A DNA stretch of 64,000 bases from Amphiduros pacificus (GCA_949316495.1 OX439002.1:51118531-51182530); one strand, 5' to 3'. Counted from the first letter of the stretch, positions 51,042-63,711 are shown. A program made the numbers and translations. The notes: generated by a model not told the origin, from the letters alone.

Positions 51042-51275
51042 AACTTTCAACATTATTTCAGTCATCCTGTGACGAGACCAACCTGAAAAAGGTATATTGC
51101 TGATTTACTGAACCTACCGGTTAACAGGAACAAAGACTCTTCAGGCCTGATATGAGAATATTTTTATATGAGACCAATCCCTGGCTCTGGCAGCTTTTAA
51201 ACTCAAATATTTTGGTTACAGCATGGGAACTGTTGCTCAGAAGCTTGTGCGCGAACTAACTGTGCCAAAGTCCAC
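51042..51275 (-). mobile_element. Old, diverged SINE copy
   Basis: It starts with 'aactttcaacattatttcag' and 'tgacgagacc' (3' block of the main SINE in minus orientation). It ends with 'cgaactaactgtgcc', which fits the inverted A-box region. The body between is poorly conserved and has indels. No TSD was seen. Confidence 0.6.
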
Positions 51276-51600
51276 AACTGGAATGTCATTTTGACTTTCA
51301 GAATCTGTGGGTTTTTATGTACTATATGTATGAAACCGAAAAGCATCACACAAATAAATAAGAACGTCCCCACAATCACTTTGAATTATCGGTTTTAACC
51401 TTTTTGGTTTTAACTGTTGTAAAATTAATTTTGATAATTAATTCTTTTTTTCAATGCATGTTTGTCAATGTGTTTCAAACATAATAAATGTGATTTCTTT
51501 AACTGATAATGCACTGCATTATTCTGTGAATATCTTCTTTTTGGTCCACGATAATATTTTAGGGGCCACAGTTATACTCGAATGGATCAAGGAAGAACAC

Positions 51601-51799
51601 AATTTGACTGACAATTTGACTGACAATTTGGCTAACAATTTGGCTGACATCAGGACTGACAATTTGGCTGACAATTTGACTGAAAATTTGACTGAAAATT
51701 TGGCTAACAATTTGGCTGACAATTCGACTGAAAATTTGGCTAACAATTTAACTGACAATTTGGCTAACAATTTGGCTGACATTTTGACTGACAATTCTG
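51601..51799. repeat. 12-bp tandem array, about 16 copies
   Basis: Units 'aatttgactgac', 'aatttggctgac', 'aatttggctaac' and 'aatttgactgaa' mix irregularly. The plus-strand frame 51454-51858 (134 codons) runs through as NLTDNLTDNLANNLAD and is most likely a by-product of the 12-bp period. Confidence 0.93.
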
Positions 51800-54014
51800 G
51801 AAGAAGAGTCTCCCGCAGTCTGAAGGCAAGTTGCACTTTATCCTTGCCTCATTCATGAGAAGCCTGGTACCAGGACGAGCGAGCATCATTAGCATTGGAG
51901 CAGTTACTTGCATCTCAGCTGCTTTTTTTGATAGCGAGCTAGTCTAGAGGTTCACGGCAAGTTGAATGTTCACAACAATTCTACAATATATATTGGGCTT
52001 TGGAGGTTGAGTCAATTAGCAAGCTACACAGGGGCGCAACACCTCCTGACAAGCGAGAACTGTACCGCTTTGATGTGGCCATTCACTATCAAACATTACA
52101 TACTCAGGAGATTTTCTGACAACATAAAATATAGACAGCGGCTGTCAAGGCAACGAACCTATTGAGCTCAGGGTCCTTTTAGAACCCGACTGTTGCTACC
52201 TTGCCAATATATTAATCACAGTTTATGAAAGATATATTGAGCCAATACGCTTGACTTTGAAATCAATGTACATGTATGGTTGACATGGTATAGTATGTAG
52301 TTTGTGAATTCTTCTACTCTCCTGCTCAACCTTTTGATGCCCGGATGCAGCTAATGCGTTTTTTTAGCTTCATTAGCTGGCAGTCACCGCCTTTTTCAAG
52401 TAACCATACATATTCTGAAGTTTTTTGATAAAAGTATGGAAATGGAATTTTATCTCAAAAGAACTATAATTATCAAGATTGTCTACATGATCTTTTCACT
52501 GTTAATTATAGCAAATAGTCACGGCCTTCAAAAACCAAACTGTGCTAGGTTTCACGCAAATTGCATTATGCAATTTCGATAGTATCTATGTGCAGTGAAC
52601 TGAAAAACGGGCATAGGAGCAAAGCCAATAATGACTAATAAAATATGCTTACAGGTCCCTTTGTGTGTATAAAAGACAGTGTCCGAATTGCTTGCAAACC
52701 ATAGTTTAAAACCATTCTCCCGGCAGGAGGACTGGAGGCAGGTCAACTGCACCCAAGCGTGGCCTGCTCTCACAGTGTGAATATTGTGCCATATTGGCAT
52801 TCAAATACAAGCAAGTAATATAATAACTAGGAAGAAATAAGAACTTTATAGATCCTCATTTCATCTTCTCACAATGGTTTTCATTTCCTTTTTTCACAAT
52901 GGTCTATATGTCATAGGCAAGGTAGTAATGTGAGAAAGAATGTGTTTGTGATATAAGGTAAGAGCTACTATGACAATCTAATTTTAATTATCTGACAGGC
53001 ACATTCAGATGTTTTGAAGTGTGAAATTTGTCAAATGGTTGAAAGAGGGGTGAGATTATGGTACAAAAATATCAATATCCCATTTCTCTGTAATCAATGT
53101 CTGAGAATTGAAGTTTCATAAACTAATTTAAATTATTGATTGTCTTTTATATATTCAGTCTACATAATTCTTCACATATCCAAGGAGAACACTTCGAATA
53201 AGTAAAGCACATCTTTAAAGAATAATAAACAATTTTGAGATTTAAAGATCTTTACCAACATCGAGTGTTATGATAACATGCAAGCTACAGATTGAATAAG
53301 CCAAATTCATTCAAGATCAATGAATTTATGACAGAAAACAAGCCAAATTTTGGCTGGCATTGTTACATAAAAAGACTGATATGAGGAGGTGTGCATTGAT
53401 CACGTGATTTGCCATTTATATGGATGTATCTTGACACTCTTATATGGTGACACACTAATTGTCATTACTCTGATGAATATGTCTCAAATTAACTAAATTT
53501 TTATTTCAAAATATACACGTTTCTCTTTCACCTGTATATTCAAGAGAACCTCATTCGTAATAGAGATTGTGAGTGAGAAAGCAGTGATACTCCATCCATT
53601 TATTCCTCCTGTGTGGTTTGGAAGCCATTTAACCTTTTGTCTCAATCAAACTCAGAAGCTCCAGTCATGATATGTGTCACCATAAAATCATTTCAATCAA
53701 TCATTTTGTTTTTATATTCTTCACATCAAAATTAAATTCAGACCTTTCCAAAGAGAACATACTTTACTAACAAATCGCTCAAAAGTGGAATAACCGTGTA
53801 TAGTTCAAAATGCACTCTGAATGTAGCTTTGAATGTTACATTCTTGGGCAATATAAAAACTAAGCAGGATACAGGTGAAGTCAGTGTTAGCTATTTCATG
53901 CTTAAAAAGGAGACCATTCTCTTGTTGAGCAACACATTTATGTCACTTGAGCCTATTACTTCTGCGCAGCTGGAAATCTATGCCATCATCATGATTGCAT
54001 GATGTACCAAAATA
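51800..54014. other. Unique sequence, no gene recognised
   Basis: Frames at 51962-52165, 52552-52800 (minus) and 53796-54002 have no recognised motif. A TATA-like 'tataaaag' lies at 52668 without a convincing exon downstream. Confidence 0.45.
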
Positions 54015-54357
54015 TATTGGCATGGTTTTTTGTTTGTGTTTGGGGTTTTACATCACTTTCAACATTATTTCAGTCATTTCGTGATGAGACCTACTTGTAG
54101 CAGATATAGTGCTGCCTCACTGAATTGTCATGTCGCAGGTCCTTGACATGACAACCCACCTGGTCACAGATTTACAAGGACAACAGGTTAACCCTTTGGC
54201 ACGGTCCTCAGCTCATATGGGAAATTGTATCATGAGTTCAATCTTGGCACGGCCGGGGTTCGAACCCACGACCTTTGGATCACCACAGAGCAACTGGTGC
54301 TAATAAGCTGGCGTTCTAACCAACTGCGCCACGGGCCGTGGCCCTATTGGCATGGTT
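54015..54357 (-). mobile_element. Full-length tRNA-derived SINE with 13-bp TSD
   Basis: The element 54028-54344 (317 bp) is flanked by perfect direct repeats 'tattggcatggtt' (54015-54027 and 54345-54357). On the minus strand it has the head 'ggcccgtggcgcagttggtt' (A-box), the B-box 'gggttcgaaccccgg', the complete body and the 3' block 'atgttgaaagtgatgtaaaa'. It is the best-preserved copy together with 56971 and can serve as the family reference. The plus-strand frame 54225-54479 lies mostly inside it and is not a gene. Confidence 0.95.
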
Positions 54358-54381
54358 CATACATGGTGTATAATGGTATAC

Positions 54382-54432
54382 GGACATTCCCCACCCATAT
54401 CCGGGTGGGGAATGTCCGGGTGGGGAATGTCC
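54382..54432. repeat. 15-bp inverted repeat plus extra direct copy
   Basis: 'ggacattccccaccc' (54382-54396) is followed after six bases by its exact reverse complement 'gggtggggaatgtcc' (54403-54417), and this is repeated head-to-tail at 54418-54432. It forms a strong GC-rich hairpin in AT-rich surroundings, 25 bp beyond a SINE. Confidence 0.92.
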
Positions 54433-55161
54433 TAGAACCGTGTATAATAAACCCTATTAGGGGTATCTGTAATGATTAACAAAATACGGCGCACAAGACA
54501 ACCAGTTAATAGGTTAATGTTATATGTCAACATTTGCAATCCATTTGATCTATAGTTATGCATATTAATCTTCCTGGATGACAGAGCTTCTATGGATCTA
54601 ATTTACTAATGTATATGAGATCAGAATTAAGAGATTACACTCTAACATTTGTCCATCATATTCATAATTGTGATGTGCTGGTCAATTAGAAACAATGTAT
54701 TAGAAATAAGGCTAAGCTACTAACCAGATAGGTTTAGCCAGATGACTCCTTGCAATGTTCCAAATATAACTTATGTGTCTTTGTAGGTTTTTTTCATATC
54801 AATAAACACCTTTCAATTTCGTGATGATTTTCAATGTTGAAAGCAAGCATACTGTGACAAAACTCGTGTAAACATGAAAACAATTCTGAAGGAGGGGTTT
54901 TAAAGTGAAGGAAATGTAGATGTTTTTCCCAGTACTGGATAAACCTGCACTGGGTCGCAGGGCTCATCTGAACTGAACGCGTCCTCTCTCAGTACATGCC
55001 ACTGCAAAGAAATGAGGCTATTTCTGTGGTAGATTTGGTATATTTGGGCTTTCCTTGAATAGTGCTTTTGTCACATACTCCAGACATGTAAGCCAGACCC
55101 GGGACAGAGTGAGACAAACTGACAAAGCTCTCAGACTCACCTTGATTTAACTTCCTGTAAA
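54433..55161. other. Unique sequence, no gene recognised
   Basis: Nothing recognised; no open frame of note. Confidence 0.5.
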
Positions 55162-55265
55162 CTCAAACTCAGATCATTCGGTCTCTTACAGTCTCATCAA
55201 AATCAATATCTCTTCATTCAGAAAAAAAGAATTCAGAATAAGAGACCGAATGAAATGAGTTTGAG
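55162..55265. repeat. 27-bp inverted repeat with 50-base loop
   Basis: The left arm 55162-55188 ('ctcaaactcagatcattcgg' plus 'tctctta') pairs with the right arm 55239-55265 at 25 of 27 positions. The stem carries a 2-base mismatch in its middle. It resembles a microRNA-precursor-length hairpin but could equally be a MITE relic. There are no clear TSDs. Confidence 0.8.
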
Positions 55266-55664
55266 AATGATTGTTTATGAAAGGTTAGAAGGCCTCTTAA
55301 ACGCGGTTAGAGGTGAACAGGGTCACATGTCTCTTAATGCCCAGCATGAGGGCTGTTCTTGCTCAGGTAATTGACTCACCTGTCAGGTGTCACCACTAGC
55401 CACTGGTCAGTGGCGGGTCAGTCGTCATTCAAATTCCGTCGCATAAAGTACTTAAAATACTTATCATAATGAAAAATGATACAATTAACATTTAAACCTT
55501 TGGGGTCTTTGAAAAGTATCATAATAGTCTGTCAGCTGGCATAGGTTTTGTGTACATATTTATGTTAACACTGGTACACATAAAATAATTTGGGGCATAT
55601 TATGAGGAGTGAAACAAATAGGTGATCATTTGATAAATAATCATTGATAAGTTATCATAAAATT

Positions 55665-55755
55665 TTTCAATAATGTTGAAAGTAATTTAAAACCCTTTAG
55701 GACATACAAGTAGGTCTCGTCATGATATGAGTTTAATAGTGTTGGAAGTACATGC
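55665..55755 (+). mobile_element. SINE 3'-end fragments, diverged
   Basis: 'aataatgttgaaagtaattt' (55670 area) matches the 3' block of the main SINE. The following 'acaagtaggtctcgtcatga' and 'gtgttggaagta' match the block just upstream of it, so two diverged 3' pieces lie side by side. Confidence 0.5.
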
Positions 55756-55799
55756 TCACATATACACAAACTCTACACACATTTACCCTGAGTGTTTGA

Positions 55800-56660
55800 T
55801 ATTATATTGTATTTATATATTATAGTGACATGGTATTTGTTACAAACATACATTATTTTTTGTCATAAATGTACACAAAATATACCCAGCCCTAATCAGT
55901 CACCTTATAAATGGAATAATTACAAGACCTTTCACAACCATGTAGACAACTATGACCTGTTATCAAATAACATTTTAGATCTCAATTCCCATACTTTGTC
56001 CAAAACGTTAGCTACTTGTTTCCATTCATTTTATAATAAGTATCTAAATTTATCATTGTCATCTATATTGCGAATATTAGAATGTGTAACTTTAACATTA
56101 TCATATACCTCCTTCATTATATCATTATATAAAATACATTCACAGCGCATATGCTCTTCATTCTCTATATTCTGGATGGGGCAAAAATATACAATATCTT
56201 TCATTTGCATCAATACCTTTAAAGGCAAAATCCCCATCCTGTATTTTGCAGTCAATGAGAGAGCTTCCTTCGTGAAGTACAGAATTTAACATAATCTTCG
56301 GCAGTAAAGTGATCTTTAAACCTTATGTATGTTCTTAGTTTTGGTTGTAACAAGCATTCTTGGCGTCACATACTTTGACCAAAATACCTCAATATCAATT
56401 ACATCTATATTATGAAATATATCAACCATTTCTGTTCTGTCATATAAATTCTTAAAATCACTTTACCAGTGATCATTACATTGTGATATATCATACAAAA
56501 ATATATGTTTTGTCATTCTGCTCTCATCCATCTCAACTAATCTGTTCCAGTAATAAGCCATTTTAACATATCTACGATCTTGAGCACTTTGCCAACAATA
56601 TTGTAATGTTAGATTGTACACAATATCTTGTAAATTTATCCCAGGCAATATTTTACTGTT
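55800..56660 (-). mobile_element. 3' end of a LINE ORF2, decayed, minus strand
   Basis: On the minus strand a frame reads YYWNRLVEMDESRMTKHIF (about 56545-56490), then DFKNLYDRTEMVDIF. A further frame, after breaks, reads LTAKYRMGILPLKV (about 56255-56215) followed by CPIQNIENEEHMRCEC and ILYNDIMKEVYDNV. This order is the C-terminal region of many invertebrate LINE polyproteins: 'R.GILPL' and then a Cys/His knuckle, here with one expected cysteine not evident. The 55800-55900 part reads like a 3' untranslated tail. The upstream reverse transcriptase is absent. The plus-strand frame 55792-56289 (165 codons) is its shadow. It is a different type from the CR1/L2-like fragment at 22664. Confidence 0.82.
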
Positions 56661-56959
56661 AAACTGTCATTTGCAAAGGAGTAGAAAGGATAAAGTGACA
56701 GACTCAGGTTCGGAGAGATGGGTCACATTAACAGCATTTATACTCTTTGAGTTTCAGTATATAGGTTGTGGAAGAGTTACAAAAGGTTATGTATGTGTTC
56801 AAAACCAAGTTCGATGTTGATGAATTATCCGTGCATGTAAACATTTCCAATTGACCACTGAACATATTGCATCTCATGTTTGTATTTCTGTCCATGTAAT
56901 GTAATTGTTCACATGGAAAGGAGGAACAATAACATGTATTTGATAAGGTTTGCATAACA

Positions 56960-57302
56960 TACACATTTCAGAAGGCTACGGCCTTTGGCGCAGTTGGTTA
57001 GAGCGCCAGCTTATTAGCACCAGTTCCTCTGTGGTTATCCAAAGGTCGTGGGTTCGAACCCCGGCCGTGCCGGGATTGAACTCATGATACAATTTCCCAA
57101 ATGAGCTGAGTCCTGTGCCTAAAGGGTTAACCCGTTGTCCTTGTAAATCTGTGACCAGGTGGGTTGTCATGTCAAGGACCTGCGACATGACAATTCAGTG
57201 AGGCAGCACTATATCTGCTACAAGTAGGTCTCATCACGAAATGACTGGAATAATGTTGAAAGTGATGTAAAACCACAAACAAAGAAACAAATACGCATTT
57301 CA
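56960..57302 (+). mobile_element. Full-length tRNA-derived SINE with imperfect TSD
   Basis: The element spans about 56971-57291. It has the head 'ggcctttggcgcagttggtt' (A-box), the B-box 'gggttcgaaccccgg', the complete body with 'aggtgggttgtcatgtcaag', the 3' block 'atgttgaaagtgatgtaaaa' and the tail 'caaacaaagaaacaaa'. The flanks 'tacacatttca' (56960-56970) and 'tacgcatttca' (57292-57302) are a TSD with one change. Minus-strand frame 56976-57188 is not a gene. Confidence 0.93.
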
Positions 57303-57452
57303 ACTGTGTATTGATGATTGCAATCTTCTTTTTATGATTTACTATCATTTACACATTGTCAGTAAGAACAATATGAAACACACCTTCAACTTCACGAGAA
57401 ATTTTAACAACGAAATTTCGTTGGGAAGAATTGACCAATTTGTAATAGGAAT

Positions 57453-57772
57453 GAGCAGAACTTCAATATAACTTATGAGCAGACGTTCAATATAACTTAT
57501 GAGCAGACCTTCAATATAACTTATGAGCAGACCTTCAATAAAACTTATGAGCAGACCTTCAATATAACTTATGAGCAGACCTTCAATATAACTTATGAGC
57601 AGATCTTTAATATAACTTATGAGCAGACCTTCAATATAACTTATGAGCAGACCTTCAATAAAACTTATGAGCAGACCTTCAATATAACTTATGAGCAGAC
57701 CTTCAATATAACTTATGAGCAGACCTTCAATATAACCTATGAGCAGACTTTCAATAACCTATAACCATATTT
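57453..57772. repeat. 24-bp tandem array, about 13 copies
   Basis: The unit is 'gagcagaccttcaatataac' plus 'ttat'. 'gagcag' recurs exactly every 24 bp from 57453 to 57741. A 'caataaaac' variant unit occurs twice, 120 bp (five units) apart, which again indicates duplication of a multi-unit block. Confidence 0.95.
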
Positions 57773-58069
57773 CCAAGGGATCCATTTTCATGGGATCTAG
57801 AGTGATGCACTTACCAGATAAAAAAGCTGCTGTGGATATTAGTTTGAATGTCAATAATTTGGGAGGTAAATCGGTAACAATGCACGATGATGACGTATTA
57901 TAATTTATGAGATTATTCACATCCTCCTCAAATTGCAAGAATCAAATACCTATTAATAACATTCTTGGCCAGAACAACAATTCGTATCTTGTTGTTCTTG
58001 ATGATGATCAGATAAACAGATGACATAACATGATTTTTCTCAAACATATTACATAATAAAATGAAAGTC

Positions 58070-58338
58070 TTACAGTTGGTTAGACGCAGTTGTTGATCAC
58101 ATATCAAGTTTATCACTGTTCCTGTGTGATGATCCAGACGTATTGGGTTGCATTCCCGGCCATGTAAACATTCATTGTACAATGTCTCATATTAGCTGAG
58201 GCCCGTACCTGAAGGGTCAACCTGCGACATGACAATATTCAGTGAGGCAGCATTATATCTGCTGCTGTATCTATGAGTAGGTCTCTTCATGATGTAACTG
58301 AAATAATGTTGAATGTAACACAAACCATACAAAGCATA
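58070..58338 (+). mobile_element. Old, diverged SINE copy
   Basis: 'cagttggttagacgcagttg' fits the A-box region and 'gggttgcattcccggcc' the B-box. The later 'cgacatgacaatattcagtg', 'gtaggtctcttcatgatgta' and 'aataatgttgaatgtaac' match the body and 3' block. Compared with 56971 it lacks the middle of the body and carries many substitutions. Confidence 0.8.
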
Positions 58339-60923
58339 CAGATATATTTATAAATATATATATATCTTTCACGAGTCCTTCGTTTAGGAGTTTACACATA
58401 CACAAACTTTGCCACACCCAAACATATATTATTCAGAGATAATATCATTATTGATTGAAAAAAACTCCGAAACTGGCAATATGCAACTGTATTCAAAGTA
58501 ATTAAATATATTGGTATAAAACAGTTATCATTATTTTTATTATTTTCACAAATAGTGAACGCAAAATACTCTCCCCGCACATTGAAACTTAAATCTTACA
58601 AAATATCATAGAATCCTAGATGGATATAAATATGATTTGAGTGTAAAAACCCATTCCTATTGTCTTGTGATTTGTGCCCATTTAATATGATCTAACGACA
58701 TCCCAATTAGGTGACACATGGCAACAAGCCACACCCCACGCCAGGCAAAATACTGATTAAATTACGTATCCGCGATCTGCAGGGATATTTAACAAATTGA
58801 AATATAGTCCTCTACGTTTTGTCTGGTTCAATTCTCACTTCAAAAGCTATTAAAATTCCATTTCAACACGGCAAAGCAATTAGCAAAGTGGAAGGACAGA
58901 GGGAAAGATTTAATATTGTTGAAAAAGAAGACAGAAAGTTACGATAAGATGTCCAATTCAATTTGCTGTGAAATATGACACTTTATAAGATAAATAAAGT
59001 GATTAACAAGTTTCTAAATTATAATAGTAATGAAAGCAATATTGAAATGACACCCATTTCAATTTCGAAAACACTTAATCGATATCTTGGATAGATTAGA
59101 ATTTTAATTAAAAGACATAAGATTTCATGCCCACAAGTAAAACGTTTTTTCTAAACAAAAATAAAGATATGTGGATCCGACAAAGACTGTGAATACGTCA
59201 CGTCTAAAATACGTCATTCATCTGGCAGGTTGCCAAAATGTATATAAAATGGGCGATATTTAATGAAAGCACACAGTGTGAATTATCCATATTATCTCCA
59301 TTCTCAGTGCATGAGCGGACCATGTTGCCACCTGGTGTTGTAAGTTGTCTGTCCAGATGGTGAATGTTTATATAGATATGCAAGCTGGGATCATAGTAGC
59401 AAAAATGTTAACTAACATGCCATTAAATTTCAATCAGTTCATTACACCGATAACATTCTTATATTATTTTAACACTTCCTTAACTCATTAGTTGTTTTTC
59501 TGTATGCACATTCGTTGCCAAAATAATGATGTGTTCCCTTCAAAGCATAAAAATGGCAATTATCTTATCAACTGTCATGTCTACAAATCCATCCCAGCAT
59601 GCATTGTACATGACACTAGAGACATCAAAAGTTGAAACTGGAAAAGTGATAATTCCTGTGGTTGATGGATACCAATGTGTACCCAAACGATCGGGTTATT
59701 GTTGATAATTGGTCTCAAACTACACGCATGCGCTCAGATGACCAGGGTATAATCTTATCATCTGTCACGTGATGTATGGCATTTGTCTCATTCAAATTCC
59801 CTTGACAAGAGATATCTCGACAATTAATCTTGTATATTATATTATGTATCCCTCTGGGTTAGAATTGTTTGGCATATGGGGAATCATATTGCATATCATT
59901 CCTTCTAAATGACAAAATATGAATTATTCCTATATGTTTGACTGTTCATTCTTTGAAAGCTTGCCATCGTTTATTATACCCTTTTCCTGTCACTCTTTAA
60001 TGTTTAGTGGCTTGCAGTTCACTTCAATATTAAACGGTCATTATCCATATATTATCCTTATATCCAAAATATATCAACTGCATTTAGCCCTACTTGAAAG
60101 TGAAGTACCTTCATTCATTACAATTTGCCTAAAATAACTGAATAAACATTAAATGTGAATGTGATTTGTGCGTTATTCAGAATATTAACAAAATCGAGAA
60201 TGTTAATGATAAACATCCATCGGACGAAAATCACACCAATTACCGTTACAATGTTTTTAATAGAAGATTAGAATAAGATAATTATATCTTATCACTTTTA
60301 CGATGAAATGAAAACGCAGAGCCAAATCCCATGGAGGCCATTGGGCTCAGTCTTCTTTTAGATCCACAGATTATCTCAGAAATTGCTTTGTTGTTTTTTG
60401 AAAGTAAAGTCGAACAGACCGAAGCCAAAGCAAGAACTTCGATATGCCACTGAAAGGTGTGGATTGAAACCATTTAATTTATTTGATATTCAGAATAATG
60501 AATTAAAGACTTTGCCACTAATTTAATCAAGTATGAACTATTTTCAGACTGATACACTGGTGATAATTCATTATGGAGATGAACGCATTAAATATAGAAT
60601 AATACTAAAAGTGATAACTATAATTGTCTCTTACTTACATAAGCCTCTATGTTGTTGCTAAAATATGCTGCTGTTATGCAATGAATAAGGTCGATATGTT
60701 GGTGACCGCATCATGCCCCTTCCTATATATTTTTAAAAATAGACTGCTCATTAGAAGATCTTTACAACGCGTCTTGATATTATTAAACAAGCACTTTTCA
60801 CACTGTAGATACTCGCTACAGCAATAGCTTTAATCAGAAAACTAGATTGGAATATTATATTCAGAAGAAGATCAAGGGACTGGAAAGTTATAATCTACTG
60901 GGCAGTATCTCCATGTGAAATAG
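58339..60923. other. Unique sequence, no gene recognised
   Basis: Apart from the promoter-like block at 59194, nothing was recognised. Frames at 59919-60137 and 60282-60473 (minus) have no known motif. Confidence 0.45.
59194..59345 (+). promoter_or_regulatory. Candidate core promoter with two CRE half-sites and TATA box
   Basis: TACGTCA, the core of a CREB/ATF site, occurs at 59194-59200 and 59210-59216. A TATA box ('tatataaaat') follows at 59241-59250. A start site would be expected near 59270-59285. The next ATGs are at 59311 and 59322, and 'gtaagt', a consensus splice donor, starts at 59340, so a very short first coding exon is conceivable. All pieces are short motifs and no downstream exon was identified, so this remains a suggestion. 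Confidence 0.25.
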
Positions 60924-61022
60924 AAAGGCAATTAAAATCAATTATTATAAAGGCAATTATAAGCAATTAATAGAAAGGCAATTATAAGTAATCATTAGAA
61001 AGGCAATTAAAAGCAATTATTT
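60924..61022. repeat. 25-bp tandem repeat, 4 copies
   Basis: 'aaaggcaattataagcaatt' plus 'aatag' recurs at 60924, 60949, 60974 and 60999, exactly 25 bp apart, with scattered substitutions. Confidence 0.92.
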
Positions 61023-63711
61023 GTGTCTGTGGTTGATTGTGCTAATCGGTTCAAGTGACTTTGCCCTTATTTCATAATCCAAAAATGCTGTGTAAAGATA
61101 CCCAACTCGTCCGATGTATTGATATGGAGAATGTCATTGTAAATTACTAAAGCAATCGTAACAATAAGAGAAGTTGACAATAGCATTGCGGTCAAATGGC
61201 AGGTGCGCAATGATACCAGGCATAGATCAGATGGAACATGAGATCATACATACTGCACACTGCAGGTAAAATGATTTCAAACTGGCAACAAAGATGTCAA
61301 ACAAGCAACGTTTGAATAATGTCAAAATGAGGTGTGGTGTCAAACTGGGAAAGGTTAAAACAATGGACATAATTTACTCTAAATGGGGATAATGGATGTA
61401 TATATAGAAAAGCTTCTTTTTTATGAGTCCATTATTGGAACAAAGAAAGCTTCCTTATTTTGAAAGGATTGTGAGAAAAGCAAAATGCTATTGTCTCTGA
61501 TGTGAATATTTCTCAATTCATCTTTAATCTTATACATAATTATATTATAATCTATTTTTAGAGGTTGCCACACATAGTTAGTCACATTATGTTGAGAGAA
61601 GGAAGTGGGAGTGAGATGAGAAAAGTGGGAGTAGATCGTGGCCACCTCACTGATTTATGAAAGGTTATATTAAATTATATCTTAGCATCGGCATCAAGTA
61701 CAATATTGAATCTTCGCCATAAAGCCTGATATTCATTTCTGTCTAGCAATAGAATTGCTCATATCGCAACACCCCGGTAAATAAAAGCACTGGTAACACA
61801 AGCTATTAAGGGAAATATTCATTAAGCTGCCGGCCTGTATAACTGGTGACAATATATATGAAGTCTTTGATGAAGTCTTTGATACAAGTAGATATAATAT
61901 ATATCAATATATCCTGATATGACTGGATTTTTATGTGAATTTCTTAGTTGGACATTTTTATGATGAATGAGAGAAGTTTTCTATTAACACAGCAACAGGT
62001 GTACATTCACAGTTTTGTTTTTTTAATCAATCAAAAATAATAAATATTTATCAGAAGCTTAAATTCGAACATTGAGAAATATTACCTTTTGCTTTGCAAC
62101 TAGTAAGACATTTGTGAATAAGATTATGTCCTGGAAAATTTACATAACTCGTGTTCCTTGTTGCTCATTTGCTCATCACATTTGCAAAGCATCATGATGC
62201 GTTTTTATGCCAGACTCAGTACTCTTAAAACATCACTCGGAAGGACACGAATCATTTCCATATTTCCCTCATCAGGATCACAGACCTTTCTCATTTGTAT
62301 ACAAGTGGACTTATTTTGTCAATCAATATAAAGCGCTGGTAATTTTTGAAACCTTAAATTAAAGAATTGGAAAATACAGACCAGAAATGTTCATATGTAA
62401 TGACATGTAATGGCAATGAAAATATAATAACTTTTAACTTAAAAATTGACATAAAATTTTCTCACCAACAGTTGTGATTCCAGCTTTCATCTCTACATTT
62501 ATGACATAATAAAAATGGTCGTTGCATATATATGAAATATACTGTACTTAGAATTTAAGATCAACAAGGCATCATGGTTGTGACCATTTTCATATTTTAA
62601 CTTTACTATATCAAACACTGACGCATCATCAGAAGTGACTAAGTCATTTTCAGCTGATTTCATGAAACACCCCATCCCGGCATTTGATCCTATGAGTCGT
62701 ATGCGTTACACTATATTGATATGATCATCTCATAAATATCAAAGTGAAATAGAGTTGAGTTCAAAGCCAGGTATATATGCCTGTAATATGACCAGATGAT
62801 ACATCTTGTGTATGGAATGACACATGCAAAACGTTTTGTCAGAGGAACAATGACCTATTGATATGCTAGAACCATTGTTGTTGAATGCCAAAACAAAAAC
62901 AGAGTTCTATGAAAAATTAAAATAATATGAAATAATGACTACACAGATAATGTGTCCACGGAAACCTTATCTGTATATACATGCATGTTTAATAAAATGC
63001 ATAAAAGTATTGATATCAAAAAGAAAATATTTATGTTGATTATGGAATGGATAAAACTACACATTCTAAATATATTCGGGTTAAATAGAGGTCAAAGGTC
63101 ATTTATTCTTCATTCTGCAAGATCCCAAACCTTATACAATGGTATATTGAAAACGACAGGAATTACATAATACTTTCTTTCCCTCTCTCCATATATTGGA
63201 TTTGTAAATTTATTTTCTAGTAATTCCAAATAAAGCACCACTCATTTATAGCAGCTCTTTTGGCCTGCCTACAACTGAACATTGTAGTAACATCACAGTC
63301 CGTGTTAAATTATGAGAAGACACTTGGGAAACTGTGGCAAAGTTTATCCTCCTCATTCCAAAAGAAGATGATTTGATCTCATACTTTCATCCCATTCTCA
63401 GAAAAGGGCACCATTTCAGAATCGTAAAATAAATAGGATTCATTCCCTGACGAGTGATTCCCTTTTGGAAAATATTTAGCATGGAACCAACGTGAGAGAA
63501 TCAAAGGTTGAATAGGATAGGCTCAAGAGCGCACTAACACGTAGTGTGTTGGCGGCAAAATAATTTGTGATAGTGGCAGCCAAGCTGTGAACACACTAAA
63601 AACATGGCGGCAGAAAGTTGGCCCAGGATATGCCTACAAATCTCTTAGGGATTATTACGTAATGCACTTTTCATATCCTGTGTAGAGTTGGTCCTTAACC
63701 ACCATTCAATC
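61023..63711. other. Unique sequence, no gene recognised
   Basis: AT-rich apart from a more balanced stretch near the right end (about 63500-63650). Frames 61421-61645 (minus) and 62952-63170 have no known motif. The dispersed repeat at 62242-62420 is listed separately. Confidence 0.45.
62242..62420 (+). repeat. Dispersed repeat, 5'-part copy
   Basis: The blocks 'aggacac', 'cacagacctttctcatttgt', 'tacaag', 'aagaattgga' and 'gtaatgacatgtaatgg' follow the same order as in 23827-23990. Identity is low, so homology is likely but not certain. Confidence 0.4.

Noticed and set aside
55792-56289. 165-codon plus-strand frame
   Set aside because: It lies antisense to a minus-strand LINE C-terminal region with recognisable motifs, so it is a shadow frame.
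57408-57423. 16-bp perfect palindrome 'caacgaaatttcgttg'
   Set aside because: About one perfect 16-bp palindrome is expected by chance in 64 kb; no second feature supports it.
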